This document shows, one piece after another, positions 7,869 to 8,100 of a stretch of DNA of 8,100 nt (the stretch's first letter is position 1; each line of letters opens with the position of its first letter). The stretch lies in the NCBI GenBank assembly GCA_029068025.1, contig JAIEDJ010000340.1:1-8100 (forward strand), written 5' to 3'. Source of the DNA: Oscillospiraceae bacterium (lineage in GTDB: Bacteria > Bacillota > Clostridia > Oscillospirales > Ruminococcaceae). The notes under the pieces were generated by a model. It saw only the letters and a program-made list of their open reading frames with translations. It did no database searches and was not told the DNA's origin. The position numbers were made by a program, and so were the translations under genes.

Positions 7869-8100
7869 ATGAGTGAATTTGAAAAGCTGACAAAGGAACT
7901 TAAAGATTCAAAACTGCCGCTGGTCGTTTACGGAGCAGGAAATGTTGCGGAATATGCTGACACCTATCTAAAAAAACACAACATTGACTTTGAGGGATAT
8001 GTTGTAGACAGAGAATATTTGCCGAACAAAAGAGAATACCGCGGCAAACCGCTGTTTGATTTAGACGACTATTTGCAACGCGGCAAATGCGATGTTCTTT
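7869..8100 (+). CDS. Partial protein with Rossmann-like nucleotide-binding N terminus
   Basis: The frame is open from ATG 7869 to the window end, giving 77 complete codons. After a charged N-terminal helix comes a beta strand and glycine motif, LPLVVYGAGNVAEYADTYL (16-34), fitting GxGxxA with G22, G24 and A27. A second strand ends in an acidic residue, GYVVD (43-47), as in Rossmann folds that bind NAD(P), SAM or nucleotide sugars. The next part (about residues 50-77, around GKPLFDLDDYL) resembles the region after the first strands of small sugar-tailoring proteins. I have seen this kind of N terminus ahead of FkbM-type methyltransferase domains and in PglD-like acetyltransferases, but the part that would decide is outside the window. 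It follows the ATP-grasp gene by 29 bases, so it probably belongs to the same operon and may modify the sugar. Function not assigned. Confidence 0.75.
   Translation, partial: MSEFEKLTKELKDSKLPLVVYGAGNVAEYADTYLKKHNIDFEGYVVDREYLPNKREYRGKPLFDLDDYLQRGKCDVL

Overview
The window looks like part of a flagellin locus from a Gram-positive, clostridial-type bacterium (class Clostridia, perhaps an Oscillospiraceae- or Lachnospiraceae-like gut anaerobe). The lineage is inferred from the flagellin termini, the strong AGGAGG-type ribosome binding sites, the moderate base composition and the gene style. No rRNA or other taxonomic marker is present. All supported genes are on the + strand.

Layout. Bases 1-1668 hold the 3' part of a large flagellin gene whose start lies upstream of the window. 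Its conserved ends flank a Thr/Ser/Ala/Asp-rich central domain of about 370 residues. A gap of 116 bases follows, containing a strong Rho-independent terminator (1723-1751). Five genes then run co-directionally with gaps of only 16-36 bases and no further terminator, which looks like one operon. They are a TPR-bearing family 2 glycosyltransferase (1785-3890), a second family 2 glycosyltransferase with a long C-terminal extension (3907-5472), a DegT/DnrJ/EryC1/StrS-type PLP sugar aminotransferase most like VioA (5500-6603), an ATP-grasp ligase (6640-7839), and the start of a protein with a Rossmann-like nucleotide-binding motif (7869 to the window end).

How they fit together. The simplest reading is a flagellin O-glycosylation island. 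The aminotransferase would make a nucleotide-activated 4-amino-4,6-dideoxy sugar. The ATP-grasp enzyme could attach an amino acid or other carboxylate to an amino group. The two glycosyltransferases would put sugars on Ser/Thr of the flagellin and extend the chain. The pairing of an amino-sugar aminotransferase with an ATP-grasp ligase beside flagellin suggests an aminoacylated or peptidyl-type flagellar glycan, and this is the most interesting feature here. The assignment rests on gene context and family motifs. The sugar, the acyl donor and the acceptor are not proven by the sequence.

I found no tRNA, rRNA, CRISPR array, insertion sequence or clear long repeat. The other open frames, including a 208-codon antisense one inside the flagellin gene, look like shadows of the genes listed.
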